Shown: positions 39,976 to 51,642 of the stretch, piece after piece
Position numbering within the stretch: the stretch's first letter is position 1
Layout of the letters: every line of letters starts with the position of its first letter
NCBI GenBank assembly: GCA_008828725.1
Contig: MEHQ01001601.1
Span: forward strand, 21,707-85,706
Origin: Saccharina japonica
Taxonomy: Eukaryota; Sar; Phaeophyceae; Laminariales; Laminariaceae
DNA: 64,000 bases
Direction of reading: 5' to 3'
Notes under the pieces: generated by a model
Databases searched by the model: none
The model's input: only the letters and a program-made list of their open reading frames with translations
Told to the model about the DNA's origin: nothing
Translations under genes and position numbers: made by a program

Positions 39976-40294
39976 AGAAAAGGAATGCGAATAAAAGGAG
40001 TGTGTGCCACCGCTGCTGTCGTGGGTAGAGGCACAGTGGTGCCCTTCCCTCGTCTGGACGACAAGAGTTTCGGCAAGGCCAAAGTAAAAACAGCAAGCCG
40101 TGCTGCCGAATTTGGTACACATATTTTGGGGTGTCTGTTGCGTTTTGTTTGGCGGGGGCTACGGTAGCTGTGATCGTGCGCGCTGCCTCTTAGTGGCCTC
40201 CTCGGAAAGGGTGGGATAGCGCCAATTGGACGGGTTTCGTTGGCTGGCAGGCAGGTTTATACGGGTTTCGGGGCTTGGGAGGGGCATACTTCGG
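39976..40294. other. Unresolved stretch
   Basis: The plus frame at 40012-40105 reads AAVVGRGTVVPFPRLDDKSF with fair codon bias, but no splice borders could be chosen. It could be a short exon or chance. Confidence 0.3.
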
Positions 40295-40572
40295 GGGGGG
40301 GGGGGGGGGGTGCAGAGAGGGGAGAGGGGGGGGGGAAGTGTACTCGATATTCATGCATGGCCGTAGTCGTATGACCGTAGACCCTCGCACCCCTACGATG
40401 CCGGGACGGAAGCATGTCGGGTTTTCACCGACCAGGCAGACATTGCTAGCACCAAGCTTTGCGAAGCGCCGTCCGTGAGGTGTTTGGCGAGTCGCATGAA
40501 GGGTGAACTGCATCCTACTTAGAACCGCGTGTGAGGCGGACTTGCATGAGGATGACAGCTTCAATGAGGGGG
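40295..40572 (-). mobile_element. Family A fragment, diverged
   Basis: Minus strand: TCATTGAAGCTGTCATCC, CAAGTCCGCCTCACACGCGG, GTTCACCCTTCATGCGACTC, CCGTCCCGGCATCGTAGGG and CCATGCATGAATATCGAGTA, then a C-rich tail (G18 on plus). More diverged than the 56-58 kb copies. Confidence 0.8.
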
Positions 40573-40639
40573 GCAGGGCGTAAAAATACGCACAACAGAC
40601 CGCACTGGCTTAGGCTGGGTTGGATTGGTTGTATGACTC

Positions 40640-40748
40640 GTCGGTCGGTCGTTCGGTCGGTCGTTCGGTCGGTCGATTGGTCGATTGGTTGGTCGGTCGG
40701 TCACGGTCGGTCGGTCACGGTCGGTCGGTAGGTCGGTAGGTCGGTAAG
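40640..40748. repeat. (GGTC)n tandem repeat
   Basis: CGGTCGGTCGTTCGGTC and GGTCGGTAGGTCGGTAGG words. Confidence 0.85.
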
Positions 40749-40811
40749 ACGTTTTTTTTAGTGTTTTTTTTTTTTTGCGTGCGTGCGTGCTTGACCACTC
40801 GTACTGCTTAT

Positions 40812-40812
<1 letters not shown>

Positions 40813-40844
<32 letters not shown>
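40813..40844. repeat. Poly-C run (about 32)
   Basis: Uninterrupted C, then GCGCGCC; no recognisable family A or B tail next to it. Confidence 0.9.
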
Positions 40845-40845
<1 letters not shown>

Positions 40846-40994
40846 CGCGCCCACTATGTGTAATATAATACCTCGTATGATAATGCTGACGGCCGCGTAT
40901 GATATTTTGGGGCTCTGCCCGGCCGAGGGTATATAGAGCACCTTATGGGGGCTTGATGGGGCTTGGTGGGGCGTGATCGGGGAGGAGGGGTGTT

Positions 40995-41100
40995 GGGGTG
41001 GGGGGGGGGGGGGGTGTACTTCATTTTCATGCATGGCCGTAGTCGTATGACCATAGACCCTCGCATACCTCCAATGCCGGGACGGAGCATGTCGGGTGAT
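40995..41100 (-). mobile_element. Family A 3' fragment
   Basis: GCTCCGTCCCGGCATTGGAG, GGTCTATGGTCATACGACTA and CCATGCATGAAAATGAAGTA, then a C run (G15 on plus). Confidence 0.75.
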
Positions 41101-41529
41101 TAGCAGACCTCGCCCCTGGAACACCACGAGGCTACGAGGCTGCTCTGGTTCCTGTCGCCCCCGTCCGTCTGTTCAGGCTACTTTTTATGTTTTTTGTTTT
41201 GTTTTGTTTTGTTTTTGCATTCCCGGAGTATAGTCTTTTACTAGCTGAGTTTTAGTTTGTTTTGCTTGTTTTTGTCTGGAGCGGTTAGGGGTGGAGTCCA
41301 AACCAATCAAATCGACCCGACCCGACCCGACCCGACGGAGCGACTACCTTCTCTCTCTCTCTCGTTCGTAGGTACCATTTAATTCTCGTACGAGGTAGTT
41401 AAACTAGCGAGACGCATTTCACTCAATGGTATATACTGCTTGCTGCGATGCTGGTGCTTGGACCCCTTTTTCTCTCCAGAATGGCCCCGTAGGGGGTGGG
41501 AGGGAAGGAGGGAAGGGGACGGAGGGAGG
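41101..41529. other. Non-coding stretch
   Basis: GTTTT repeats (41188-41215) and CGACC repeats (41313-41338). No exon. Confidence 0.4.
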
Positions 41530-41642
41530 GGGGTCTGGGGGTGTGCTCATGTCGTGCATGCCGTAGTCGTATGACCATAGACCCTCTCATCTCTACAATG
41601 CGGGGACGGAGCACGTTGGGTTTGCACCAACCAGGCAGGGGG
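41530..41642 (-). mobile_element. Family A 3' fragment
   Basis: GCCTGGTTGGTGCAAACCC, GTGCTCCGTCCCCGCATTGT, GGTCTATGGTCATACGACTA and ACGACATGAGCACACCCCC (minus strand). Confidence 0.75.
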
Positions 41643-42869
41643 AGGAGGGGAGCGGCTTGATGTACCGGGTGTTCTATATACGTTCGTAGACGTTTGGCGG
41701 TTTGAATGGTGAGTGAAGCATGCCCCCCAGCTCTTCTCTGAACCCCTTTTGGGGTGGGGCCCATGTACAAGGACGAAAACCATGATGAGAAGAAAAGCGT
41801 GGTCCCACCAAAACCGTCTATCTTACAGGGTTATATATCGATCTTCAGCACGAGCACTATAAATGCCGCGGCTTTTCCTACGTACCAGGTTTCGTAGCGT
41901 ATTGTACAACTCCTTGCAATGTACTGCTGTAGGCCCGGGCACTAAAGGTGTCGTGTCATCCCCCCATATCGTATCCCTAGCCGCAGGCAGCGCTGGGTTC
42001 GCTAGCCCACCAGTATAGTACGTAGCGCTGGGTTCCTTGTCCCGGGCGCCCCGATTTGCTACGAGTAGAGTTCGTGTGCGGCCGTGGGTCTTGTCGCCGT
42101 CATTATTTTCCCCCCTTTTTTCGCCTCCAAAATCCCAAACGTTAGTAGGTAAATAGTTTTGGTTTTGGGTGTAAGCGCGCGGGGGGGGGGGGAGGAAGGG
42201 AGCGTTTTTTTTTGTGTACGGTACGTATGTAAGATGAGCACGTAAGTATACGCAAGCGCTTGCTGGTTTATTTGTTTTCGACAGAAAGCCCCCCCTGTCT
42301 CTTTAGACTCGAGTAGCAGCAAAGCAAGCAGTAGCAGCAGTAAGTGAGTACTGGTAAGAAGGTAGGTGGAGAATAAGAAATACTGGTATTATGGGTGTTT
42401 AGTATTGATAGTAGTTCGTGGATTCCCCCTCTTCTTCCATCGGTTGGGTCGGGTGTGGTTTGGTTTGCGTTTTGCGTGCGTGTGAGCTTTTACGTACGTA
42501 CGGGTATCATATATATATATATATTATTGTATTTATACAAAGCACGTCGTCGCGGCCGCCTCCGCTCCTCCTCCTGCTGCTGCTTCTGCTGTATGTATCC
42601 TCGTACATTAGTATGTTACCTTATACCGGTACTTGCTTGGTATACCAGGTATACGTTATTGCTTATTTCATCGTATAAGGTTGTCGCGCATGAAAATTAT
42701 GCGGACCTTCCTCAGGACTCCACTGCTTGTTGGTGTCTGGTGCCGCCACCCTGTTCACCGCCTTCGCAAAGCTGCTATTCTAGAGCCCTTTAGGGTTTAG
42801 TCTCTGTTTCGGCTCAAAAATACCTCTATCTTTTCTTGACCGTGGTTTTTGACCGTGTTTTTTTTTTAG
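41643..42869. other. Non-coding stretch
   Basis: G12 at 42181, small GTAGCAGCA cluster (42308-42340) and (AT)n at 42508-42522. No supported exon. Confidence 0.4.
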
Positions 42870-42995
42870 TTATTTTTTTACCCATTTTGCCGGCGGGCAA
42901 ACATCCGGCCCTAAGCAAGCCACGACCGCGCGCTCGCGGCGGTGCCTTCGCACATGTCACCCCCCGCTCCCTGGGAAGTCTCGTGGGTCTGCTCG
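42870..42995 (+). CDS. Candidate internal exon, unknown protein
   Basis: After acceptor T9-AG (42868-42869) a 41-codon frame reads IFLPILPAGKHPALSKPRPR, then ARGGAFAHVTPRSLGSLVGL. It ends at donor CTCG/GTAAGC (42995/42996), phase 1. From the KHP motif on, codons end mostly in G or C. The sequence is basic with a Pro/Arg patch. No family is recognised and no partner exon is linked. Confidence 0.35.
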
Positions 42996-45487
42996 GTAAG
43001 CTCCGCGAGGAATCCCGCTCCCCGTAAAAAAATGCCGTTATTCACTTGATTAAATAATCATCACTATTTCCAAGACGATTGGAAGGAAAACGAAGGAACG
43101 TGTTGATTGGTCGTTTTAATGCTGGCTTAGTACAAATAATCATCACCGTAATTTTTTTATGTATACATGTTGGGATCCTCTGTAAGCAAACGTCCACACG
43201 TACGTGTGGCATCTGGGCCATACTGGGATATCCTAGCGGGTTTTTTACTGATGTGTAGGCATGCGTGCGACGTGGCTCCAGGCCGCCGCTATTTAACTCT
43301 TTACACACGGCGTAAGACTCTCCTCTCCGCCTATATACTCTCCTGTGGGCGGCGAATGAGGCACGCAAAATAAGCGGCCCCAACTACACTCCCACACCTA
43401 TAAGCCTGGTATCTGCAGAAGCCCGGGGTCAACAGTATGTTACTACTACTCTGTTGTGGCATGCTTCTCCACTCCAAAGTTTAACTCAAGGTCGTCATTG
43501 TTGTGTTTTCTGTTCGATGATGACGGCTGGTAAAATCGCGACCCTATCAAATGGAATCAGGGTAGGGACAAACATGTGAATCCAGCATTTGGTCCGAATC
43601 ACTCAGGAATTGAACGCACGAGGCGATCTACCCCGCCCAGGCCTACCTACCTTCGGCGAGAACAGGCTAGACAGCAAAAAGAGGAGTAGTACTCTCGACT
43701 ACGATCGATCCTATTGATCCCTATTTCATTTTATTTTATGGTGCGTACTGCTACCTCGACGTCGCTAGAATTCGCCGCTGGTACGTATTTGGCTCGGGTG
43801 CCGGTGCAAGTGTTTTACAGCCAGAATAGCTGCGTTGATGGGTGCCACCTGGTAGTATCTCGACCCCACCGCCAATCGGCTCGATCGAGTGTTGTTGGTG
43901 CGAACTTACCATATCGACGACAAATGAAACTCTTAGTAAACGGTGCACGATCTCTGTCGTCCCGCCCGCACACAGTATATACGAATCATACACCCATACA
44001 ATACGCTCTTATAACCTACTACCAAACGCTTGCAGATACGCTCATAAAATCATAGAGCGCACGCACATACAAGCATACAAGTACGCTCATACAAATCATA
44101 CGACGCCTCCAAACTGCATTTTTAGCGAAATCTTCGCATTTACGCTACACTGAACGGCCGGAGGTGAGGCTTGGCGCCAAAACGGCTTGTATCCGCGTCC
44201 GCTACCCCTGCCCGTGGCCGCAAAGTCGAAGCTAACGCCTCGTCGATTCTTTCAAAAAGTTCGCGAGTCGTGCGTGTGGCAAAGTGGGCTCAGGCGGCCC
44301 ATTGAAAAAGTCTCTTGGGGGTGCATTTCCCTTTTTTTTGTTTCTTCTTTTTTTTTGCGGCGGCGGCGTGTTTCAACTTTTGGTATTCGCTTTTTTTTTA
44401 CTCCAGGTAGCTGGAGAGCCTATTTGTTTCACTTTCAGGGATTTCCTGAACTACGAATAGACGCCGATAAGTTCGGTCACCATGCTTATCATTTCGAGAG
44501 GAGTTAGTTTTTGGTTGTTTGTGGCAGTCGACAAAGTAAGTGAGTTTGTGAACCAAGCCGGAAACAAACATGCACACTTTCGGAATGTATATTGGTCTGA
44601 ACGGTACCTTTTTCGGGCCTAGTCGCCTAAAAAAGGAATTTATGTGTTGGGCTCAACTCACTCTCGCACCGCGCCAGCAAACTACCAAGCGGTACGAGCT
44701 CGAAAACCAGCGAGCCTGATTAATCAATCCGGCGCTAACCAAGCCCGAGCTTCTCGGGTGCCCTGTCCTGTGCGTAGAGTTAATACACCGAATGACCCAC
44801 ATCTACACCTAAAGTACCTTGAATTAGGTTAGTCATCCCTACGAAGATTTATCTCTCGCAAGCATCCCGTAACAACAGCGTCCCACAACTCGGGAGACAT
44901 CCCTTGTACTACATACTCGTACGAGTATGCGTTTTTGGTTGCACGAGCATTCGTTAGCGTGAGTCACCCCCCCTGGGCCTGCCTCCTCTCGTGCAAAGCA
45001 ATACACAACAACGACGTTATACACCGAATCAGGACGGACGTGTTTTTGAGCCCCCCCTGTGTTTCACGAGCGAGCACTGCTATAATAGAGCTCCTCAAGC
45101 GACCACCCTCAACCCCTACGGTCGAAAGCGGTAGATATCGTTGCCAAAGCTACGATTATTAATAGTAACAACCCTTTACCGGTCCATGTACCTCGTAGTA
45201 CGTACGGTCAAAGCACTGGGAAGCGTGATGGCGTCATTTACCGTCTAGGGAGAGCGATCTGCAGGCCCGAGCAGTAATAACATGCTGCTAGCGCGTCATC
45301 TCCAACTCCTTACGTACAGCAGCGCAGTTCCGGTGCTGAATAACATAATGTCCCAATAACCCGGCAGCATCGCGGTGCTATAATAACTTGTTCAAGTATG
45401 GCAGATATGCCGTAATCGTCGTTATTTTCGTCCCTCTTCGCCTCTTAAAAAAACTTAAAAGAACCCCAAAAAACGCAAAAAGGGTGT
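42996..45487. other. Non-coding or unresolved 2.5 kb
   Basis: Several 60-110-codon frames (for example plus 43714-44055 and 44187-44507) have no domain, no GC3 bias and overlap alternatives. No repeats of note. Confidence 0.4.
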
Positions 45488-45838
45488 ATGTTACACCGCA
45501 CCCGCGATGCAATCTATATACTAAATAACACCGTACGAGAAGCCCACAGCAGTGACGGAATCCATCTATTAAATTATGCTACGATTACTGCTGCTGTACT
45601 TCGACAGATTCAATGTTGGAGAGTTCTTGAATATGTCAATGCTGAAGAGTACTTCAACGCATACCTCAAAACCTGCAATAAATACTGCCACAAAGAAGAG
45701 CGGGGGTCAGCAGAGCGACTGAAGTGCGAAAAATACACCAGTGGTACAGTACCGGCTACGTGCTTTTTGGCGTCCATTAACTACGCCCCAAAAATAGAAC
45801 GAACAACCCGAAGCAGCAGATGTACTTGTATTGTGTAA
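45488..45838 (+). CDS. Weak hypothetical ORF (116 codons)
   Basis: ATG to TAA without low complexity (for example LRQIQCWRVLEYVNAEEYFN). Codon third positions are not GC-rich, unlike the supported exons here. No motif is recognised. It may be a fragment of an AT-rich element or chance. Confidence 0.2.
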   Translation: MLHRTRDAIYILNNTVREAHSSDGIHLLNYATITAAVLRQIQCWRVLEYVNAEEYFNAYLKTCNKYCHKEERGSAERLKCEKYTSGTVPATCFLASINYAPKIERTTRSSRCTCIV

Positions 45839-46215
45839 CACAAAAAAAACTACTGAATTACAGTACTGTACGATACAATACAAGGGCGCATGATATACAT
45901 TTGCGTACGTACCGCGCAAAATCGAAAAAATCATTATTTGCTCGCATTGTGAATGAACCAATCTCCTGCGCTGTTGAGAGTATCATAACCACACGTAAAC
46001 AAACAAAGGTTGTCGCCATTTCCATCAGATATTCTCCCAAGAAGAAAAAGGGGAAAAAAAACAGAAAATAAAACGTGTGAAAGAAACACTCCATCCATGG
46101 GTAAAGCTCAATCCATGGGTGGGAACACCCGACAACAGCAGTGTGCCAAGAGAGGTCAACATAAAAAATTAATCAGAAGTACAAGTCATGGCCTCGTGCC
46201 GTTGTCAACGTTTTC
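45839..46215. other. Non-coding stretch
   Basis: Nothing supported. CCATCCATGGG/CAATCCATGGG is repeated at 46090-46120. Confidence 0.35.
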
Positions 46216-46528
46216 TTAATCGTCTCCACCTCCCGCTCCCGCTTCCCCCCCCGCCCCCGCCCCCTCGGGCGCTACTACCGCCGGTGCTACCGTCACCGCC
46301 GCCGCCGCCGCCGCCGGAATCGCGGCGTCTCGATCACGGGCACGGCTGCCGCGACGAAAGAAACGCCGCAATCGCTTCTTCATTCGCTCCCGTCGCCCCA
46401 GCTTCTGACTTCCCGCCTGCTCTCCGGATAGCCTTTCTGCGGCCAAAGCGGCCCTCGTGTCGGCTGGAGCTTGCGCGGCAGGAACAGCAGCCACGTCAGC
46501 ACCAGCGTCAGCGGTAACGGTTACGCTA

Positions 46529-46565
<37 letters not shown>

Positions 46566-47250
46566 GGTCAGCGTGAATGGTGGCGACAGTCTCAGCGGTG
46601 GCCAAAGCGCCACCATCAGTGGTAGCATCAGCAGTAGCAGCGCTCCTGCTGATGCTGCTGCTGCTATCTCCTTCATTGCCACTGCTACCACCAACACCAC
46701 CACTAACCAGCATAATCTTCTCCGCGACCCCCTCGCCCGTCGTCTCGGCCTGAGCCTCCGCTACCGCAACAGCCACCGCCGCCGCCGTTGTTACCACCCC
46801 CTCCGGCGCGTCGTCCGCCACCGCCCTAGATGCGGCAGTATCGGAATCGATATCGGAGTCTGTATCGGTCTCGGTCTCGGTCTCGATGCCGGCATCAGTG
46901 TCAATATCGGTACTCCTATCGATATCGGTATTTGTATCGATGTCAATATCCGTTGTCGAGGCAGACTTCGCGGTCCGGTCGATCTCGAGCTCCCCCTGGG
47001 CAAAATCGCTGACGGTGTTATCAACCGCTCCCCGTTCGACACTCGCAGCAGCAGCAGCAGCAGCAGCAGAACCAGCCGTAGCATCAGTAGCGGAAGCAGC
47101 AACGGCAGAAGTAGCAGGGGCAGCACGAGTAGAGGAAACACTGGCGGAAGAAGCAGCAATACCGGCATCAGCATTAGCAGCAGCAGCAGCAGCAGCAGCA
47201 GTGGCAGACGCTGTTTCCTTGGCGAGCACAATCTTGAAACGCCCGAGATC
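46216..47250 (-). CDS. Ala/Thr/Ser-rich low-complexity exon, hypothetical protein
   Basis: A minus frame open for about 345 codons, with high GC3, ends in TAA at 46216. Entry is probably through an AG near 47250 (ACAAAG before CGATCTCGG), since the only upstream start-like codon is TTG and a TGA lies just before it. Order: a short ordinary segment (DLGRFKIVLAKE), Ala/Ser/Thr-rich repeats, a stretch of Asp/Ile/Thr repeats (TDIDIDTNTDID) encoded by a TATCGA hexamer array at 46845-46965, more Ala/Asp/Thr, and a basic patch (RRERMKKRLRRFFRRGSRAR) before a Gly/Ala end. Function unknown; such disordered proteins are not assignable. The reverse strand is also open because of the trinucleotide bias, so coding status is moderate. 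Confidence 0.4.
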
Positions 47251-47299
47251 GCTTTGTATCGTCGGCCGGGCAAAATACGGCAAATTTCAACGCAGACGC

Positions 47300-47432
47300 C
47301 GCAGTAGATGCAGTAGGTACGGCAGCAGCAGCAGCAGCAGCAAAAGCAGCAGTAGAAGCAGCAGTAGAAGCAGCAGTGGAAGCAGCAGTGGAAGCAGCAG
47401 TAGAAGCAGCAGCAGTAGAAGCAAGGAGTTAA
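47300..47432. repeat. (CAG)n / (CAGTAGAAG)n array
   Basis: CAGCAG runs and GCAGCAGTAGAA-type 12-18-bp units. Confidence 0.85.
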
Positions 47433-48945
47433 AAACGCACGCGAGCGAGGTGGCGGGGGGAAAATATCAGCAGACGATACGCGGGAGTCAGATAAGGTAT
47501 TGCACGTAATAGTAAAACCATATGATGCATTTATATGTACAGTGGGTGCGCGCACGTGGGTACGTTCGTAAGCGCTCGCAAACTTAATTAATTATCAAAA
47601 TATAGTGTTCTCCCCCTTTCGCAAAAATAATTAATTAATCAGTTCTCCCCCTTTTGTAACAATTATTATATATGTGAGTACAGGTACCCAAGGTTCGACT
47701 CGAAGCTTGCAACAGTTTCTCTTTTGTGTGCGTAGCTTGTAGTACACGCCAGGTGTTGGGTTCCAGACTCGACGGCGAGTCTGGGACGTGATAATTATGA
47801 CAGATGCGCGTGACGCATCTCGTCATCATGCATCAGATGTCTCGGGTCAATAATACCAACCATAGTTCGTCCGTCGACGAAGGATTGTACCGAGATCTTA
47901 CTGATGAGATCATAGGAGATCTGACGTCACAGTTTGTACGATAAGATACGGAGATCTTCTGACGGGTGAATTGGTGGTACCTGCTTGGGAGATCCTTACG
48001 GTGATTTCCGGATATGTGCAGGTTGGACAAGGCATGGCTCCCACATATATCTGTGAATATATACCAGGTATGCTTGAAGTATACATTTGATTTTCCGACG
48101 ACGACGACGACGATCGAAACGACAAGGACCAACAGCTAGCTAGTCGTGCTCTTCGTCGGTTTCACCCGGCGGCCGCGTCGAAGTAGTGGTGGGAGGTGTT
48201 GAGGTTTTCTAATTCAATACTTAGTATTCTATTTGGGTTTTGCACCGTACAGTGACACCGCCAAAATAAAAATGCCGGCAGTTTGGACATCTGTATATAT
48301 ATAAGATGAGTTTCGATAAAATCCTCCATCTCACAGCTGTGTGTGTGTGTGTGTGTTTTTATTTTTTCCAATATATATATATATCTCCCTTCTATTTACT
48401 TAGCGCCGGCTACTGGATGCTCTACTGATGCAGCGCCGATAGGTTATGAGCCTCGCGGTGGCGGCGGTTCAGCGTCAACAATTGTTGTTTGTGTTGTTGT
48501 TGTACTGCGGCAGATTAAGAATTTCGTCAACAACCGAACGTAATTTACTGTAACTGTTTAAGTCATGGGGCTCTACCGACGTTGAACACATCGCAATTTC
48601 ATGCATAATTTGAATAGGTGTTCTTACGATTACTACAAACGTTGCAGACTAATAGCCCCCACCAAACTCGATGACACGTCAACGACGTCTGACGAAAGCA
48701 AAATAGCAAAAAATCCACAGCAGTGTCGAAAACAAAACTCAAACGACATTCGACAAAAAAAAATTGATCCAGAGCGACTGACGTTGCCGTACGCCGCAGC
48801 TTGCAAAGCTGAGTGTATATACCGACCAATATTGTTTTCGAAAGCCACAGTTGACACACCTGTAACAATTACGAACATAAAATACGAGCGAAAACGAATC
48901 CCGAATTTACACGGCTAAAAACAAATAGGGACCCGTTTCGAGACA
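47433..48945. other. Non-coding or unresolved stretch
   Basis: AATTAATTAATC-type pair (47585-47645), (GT)n at 48340-48354, (AT)n at 48371-48383 and the short motif TTCGATAAAATCCTCCA (48312). A 105-codon frame at 48601-48918 has no motif. Confidence 0.4.
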
Positions 48946-48953
48946 GCTGAACC

Positions 48954-48991
48954 GACCGACCGACCGACCGACCGACCGACCGACCGACCGG
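48954..48991. repeat. (CCGA)n tetranucleotide repeat
   Basis: About nine CCGA units. Confidence 0.9.
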
Positions 48992-49187
48992 GATCCACCA
49001 ACACACATACGTTGACGGTACAGTAGTTTGTACATATCATGCTGCGCGGGTTCGTAGCCACAGCTACACTATCTGATATCTTACCAGGTACTGGTAGACA
49101 CACACAAAAAAAAATAAACGTCTAAATAAGGACAAGTGAAAAAAGTAGCGTTTCTGTCCCCATCGGCATATTTTTTTCCGTTTCCTC

Positions 49188-49248
49188 CAGGCACACGCGC
49201 ACACGCACAAGCACACGCACAAGCACACGCACAACGCACACACACAAA
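49188..49248. repeat. CACACGCACAAG repeats
   Basis: Imperfect 12-bp units of GCACACGCACAA. Confidence 0.8.
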
Positions 49249-49349
49249 AACAAATGCCGTACTCGTACATATTCATACACATATACAGCAGGAACACAAG
49301 CCTCCATGCATCACACAGAAAATGGCATGCCGGTTTCTGCCTCCTCCTC

Positions 49350-49415
49350 TCACCCGAGAAGGGTCCGCTTCACGAACCTCTCCACCGCCTCCAGCCGCAA
49401 CACCGACGCGATCAC
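49350..49415 (-). CDS. Probable C-terminal exon of the SRPBCC protein
   Basis: Minus strand: acceptor TTATCGGCAG, then 21 codons (VIASVLRLEAVERFVKRTLL, G) and TGA. The helix with RxEAVERFVKRTL fits the C-terminal helix of the cyclase-like fold encoded upstream on the same strand (51643-52347), and the phase is 0. An alternative is that CTCGG/GTGAGA is a donor and translation continues in another exon. The middle of the domain (beta strands after RNTVQ) is not found between here and 51643, so linkage is inferred. Confidence 0.45.
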   Translation of the reverse strand: MIASVLRLEAVERFVKRTLLG

Positions 49416-49542
49416 CTGCCGATAAGGAAATAAAACAAAAGGGGACGCCATCAAGGAAGCCGCACACATGCACGCATCCACCCATAACATTCACCGACCC
49501 ACCCACCGACATACCCACCCACTCACCCACTCACCCACCTNT

Positions 49543-50035
49543 ACTCATGTTGATGCAGGCCGTAGTCTATGACCATAGACCCTCGCATCCCTACAATGCC
49601 GGGACGGAGCGCGTTGGGTTTTCACCAACCAGGCAGACATTGCTTGCACCAAGCGCGAAACGCCGTGAGGTATTGGGCGAGTCGCATGGAGGGTGAGCTG
49701 CATCCTGCTAAGAACCGCCTCTGAGGCGGACTTGCATATGGACGACAGCTTCAATGAGTTAATTTAATTTCTGGTGTGGCTACTTCCGGAGACAGCAATG
49801 GGTTTTACTATGTAACTGCCTCGCGGACGCCTTACCATATTAACACTACGTGATACGACCATTCCCCTTGTGCGGAACAAAGTTCTCCACCCCGCACAAA
49901 TGATCTACTCGACCGCCAGCTTTGGTGACCGCCAAAAAAAAATAACAAAAAAAAACGGCACCCTGGTTGTCTAGCTCACGCAGCGAGTGGCGTGTTTTAC
50001 AGCGTCGTTGCCAACCGACGCCAACCCAACCTATA
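49543..50035 (-). mobile_element. Family A, near full-length copy beside an N
   Basis: Minus-strand full set of family A segments from AGGTTGGGTTGGCGTCGGTT to AACATGAGTA. The expected C tail is replaced by a single N (49542) and CACCCACTCA repeats. Very close to the 56-58 kb copies. Confidence 0.85.
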
Positions 50036-50871
50036 AAGGTGAGGTTGGGGGGGGTATATAAGTTGTATCCCCGTGTCAGGGGTCGGATATTAGCGCCTTG
50101 TCAGGCGTCGTAGGGAAGTTACGCCGCAGTCTCGGGTTGCCATAACCAACTCAGAAGGATTACCGCACGTATACGCGGCAATCGAACACGAAGCACTGGG
50201 AGGGGAGGGAGGGGGGGGGTGTCGATAAGGTGCATCCTCTTGTCCACAGGTGTCAGGTGTCAAAATGTCAGAGCCAGCTCCGTGTCGAGTGTTGAGAGGG
50301 GTGTTGTGCCCCACTCTCGAGGTTTCATAACGAGCTCGGGAGGATGCTCACATGTCGATACTCGTACAGCAATTGCATTCGCGGGGGGGAGGGGGGGGGG
50401 GGGTAGAAGAGACCCACCCCCTTGTAAGGTGAGGGGTGTCAGGTCAGCCCATTGCCAGATGTAGAGGGGGTTTCGTGCTACAGTCGCGGCGTCTCGTAAG
50501 GAGTTCGGAACGGTATTCGTGTCTGCTGCTTGCTATACGCCCTCGGGTAAAGTAGAGCAGCATCATCACGGGCATTGTGATGTAGCGTGAAATGAAAAAC
50601 AAAAAGGTATAGGGCGGTTTACGCGCAGACATTTACTTCATGGAGCAGGAGCCCTTCCACGGGCAAAGCGGGCAAGACAAAAAAAAACGTACCGAGACAA
50701 GCGGGCCTAACATGCCAACTATAACTTGATTTTTCGTTGTTTAATACCATGGTAGAAAGTAAACATATCCCCTCCTCTCTCGCGTCCTCTCTCTCTCGCT
50801 TTCCCCCTCTCTTTTTTTTTATCGTTCCTTATTTCCCCCCGCACACTTATTTTCCTTCACCCCCCCTCCCC
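50036..50871. other. Non-coding stretch with diverged 150-180-bp repeats
   Basis: Three loose copies of GGTGTCAGGTCAG / GTCGGATATTAGCG, CACAGTCTCG-like, CATAACNAGCTCGG and GGATG / ATTACC (50080, 50240, 50430). No exon seen, although part of the SRPBCC gene should lie here. Confidence 0.45.
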
Positions 50872-51095
50872 GCGTGCGACTCGCCCAACACCGCACGGCG
50901 CTTCGCGCTTGGTGCGAGCAATGTCTGCCTGGTCGGTGAAACGCCGACGTGCTCCGTCTCGGCACTGTAGGGACGCGACATCTATGGCCTATGGTCATAC
51001 GACTACGGCCCTGCATGAAATCGAAGTACACCCGCCGTCTACAACTACGGCCATGCATGAAATGAAGTACACCCCCCACCCCCCCCCCCTCCTTG
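50872..51095 (+). mobile_element. Family A fragment, diverged
   Basis: Plus strand: GTGCGACTCGCCCAACACC, GCGCTTGGTGCGAGCAATGT, CTGCCTGGTCGGTGAAACGC and ACTACGGCCCTGCATGAAAT. The 3' end CATGAAATGAAGTACACCCC appears twice, and a C run follows. Confidence 0.8.
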
Positions 51096-51284
51096 TCTTG
51101 CTCAACCCCACTCCATGAGAATTTGGTACACTAAATAGTAGCGAGAAAACGATCGCTATCTTAGGAGATAGATTATGGACACAGGCGGCGAGACAGGAAG
51201 GGGATAATATTGACACAATTTTTTATGTGATTTACGGAAACAAAGAAAGGAGCGCCCAACTGTTGGAGGTGTCCTTATTAGGAG

Positions 51285-51628
51285 CAGGGGCGGTGCTCCG
51301 TCTTGAAAGGGATGCGTGGTCAATGGTGAAACGACTCAGGCAAGAAATAAATCAGTACGCTCCGTCTCGAAAAGGATGCGTGGTCAATGATCAAACGACT
51401 AAGCCAAGCAACAAACGAGTACGCTCTCCGTCTCGAAAGGGTGCGTGGTCAATGGTCGAACGACAAGGCAAGAAACAAATAAGTACGGTCCGCCTCGAAA
51501 GGGATACGTAGTCAATGGTCGAACGACTAAGGCAAGAAAGAAATGCGTACGCTGCGTCTCGAAAGGGATGCATGGTCAATGGTAAAATGACTAAGGCTAG
51601 CAACAAACGAGTACGCCCCCCCCCCCCC
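51285..51628 (+). mobile_element. Family B tandem array (five units) ending in poly(C)
   Basis: Five units of about 64 bp, each GCTCCGTCTCGAAAGGGATG, CGTGGTCAATGGTC, GACTAAGGCAAG and AACAAACGAGTAC. After the last unit comes GCC plus C10. The array lies 15 bp from the 3' border of an SRPBCC exon, inside an intron of that minus-strand gene. Confidence 0.85.
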
Positions 51629-51642
51629 TCTGCCTCGCTCAC

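Noticed and set aside
39554-40120. Cys/Phe-rich minus frames of up to 188 codons
   Set aside because: They are produced by the GTGCAAAA repeat read on the other strand.
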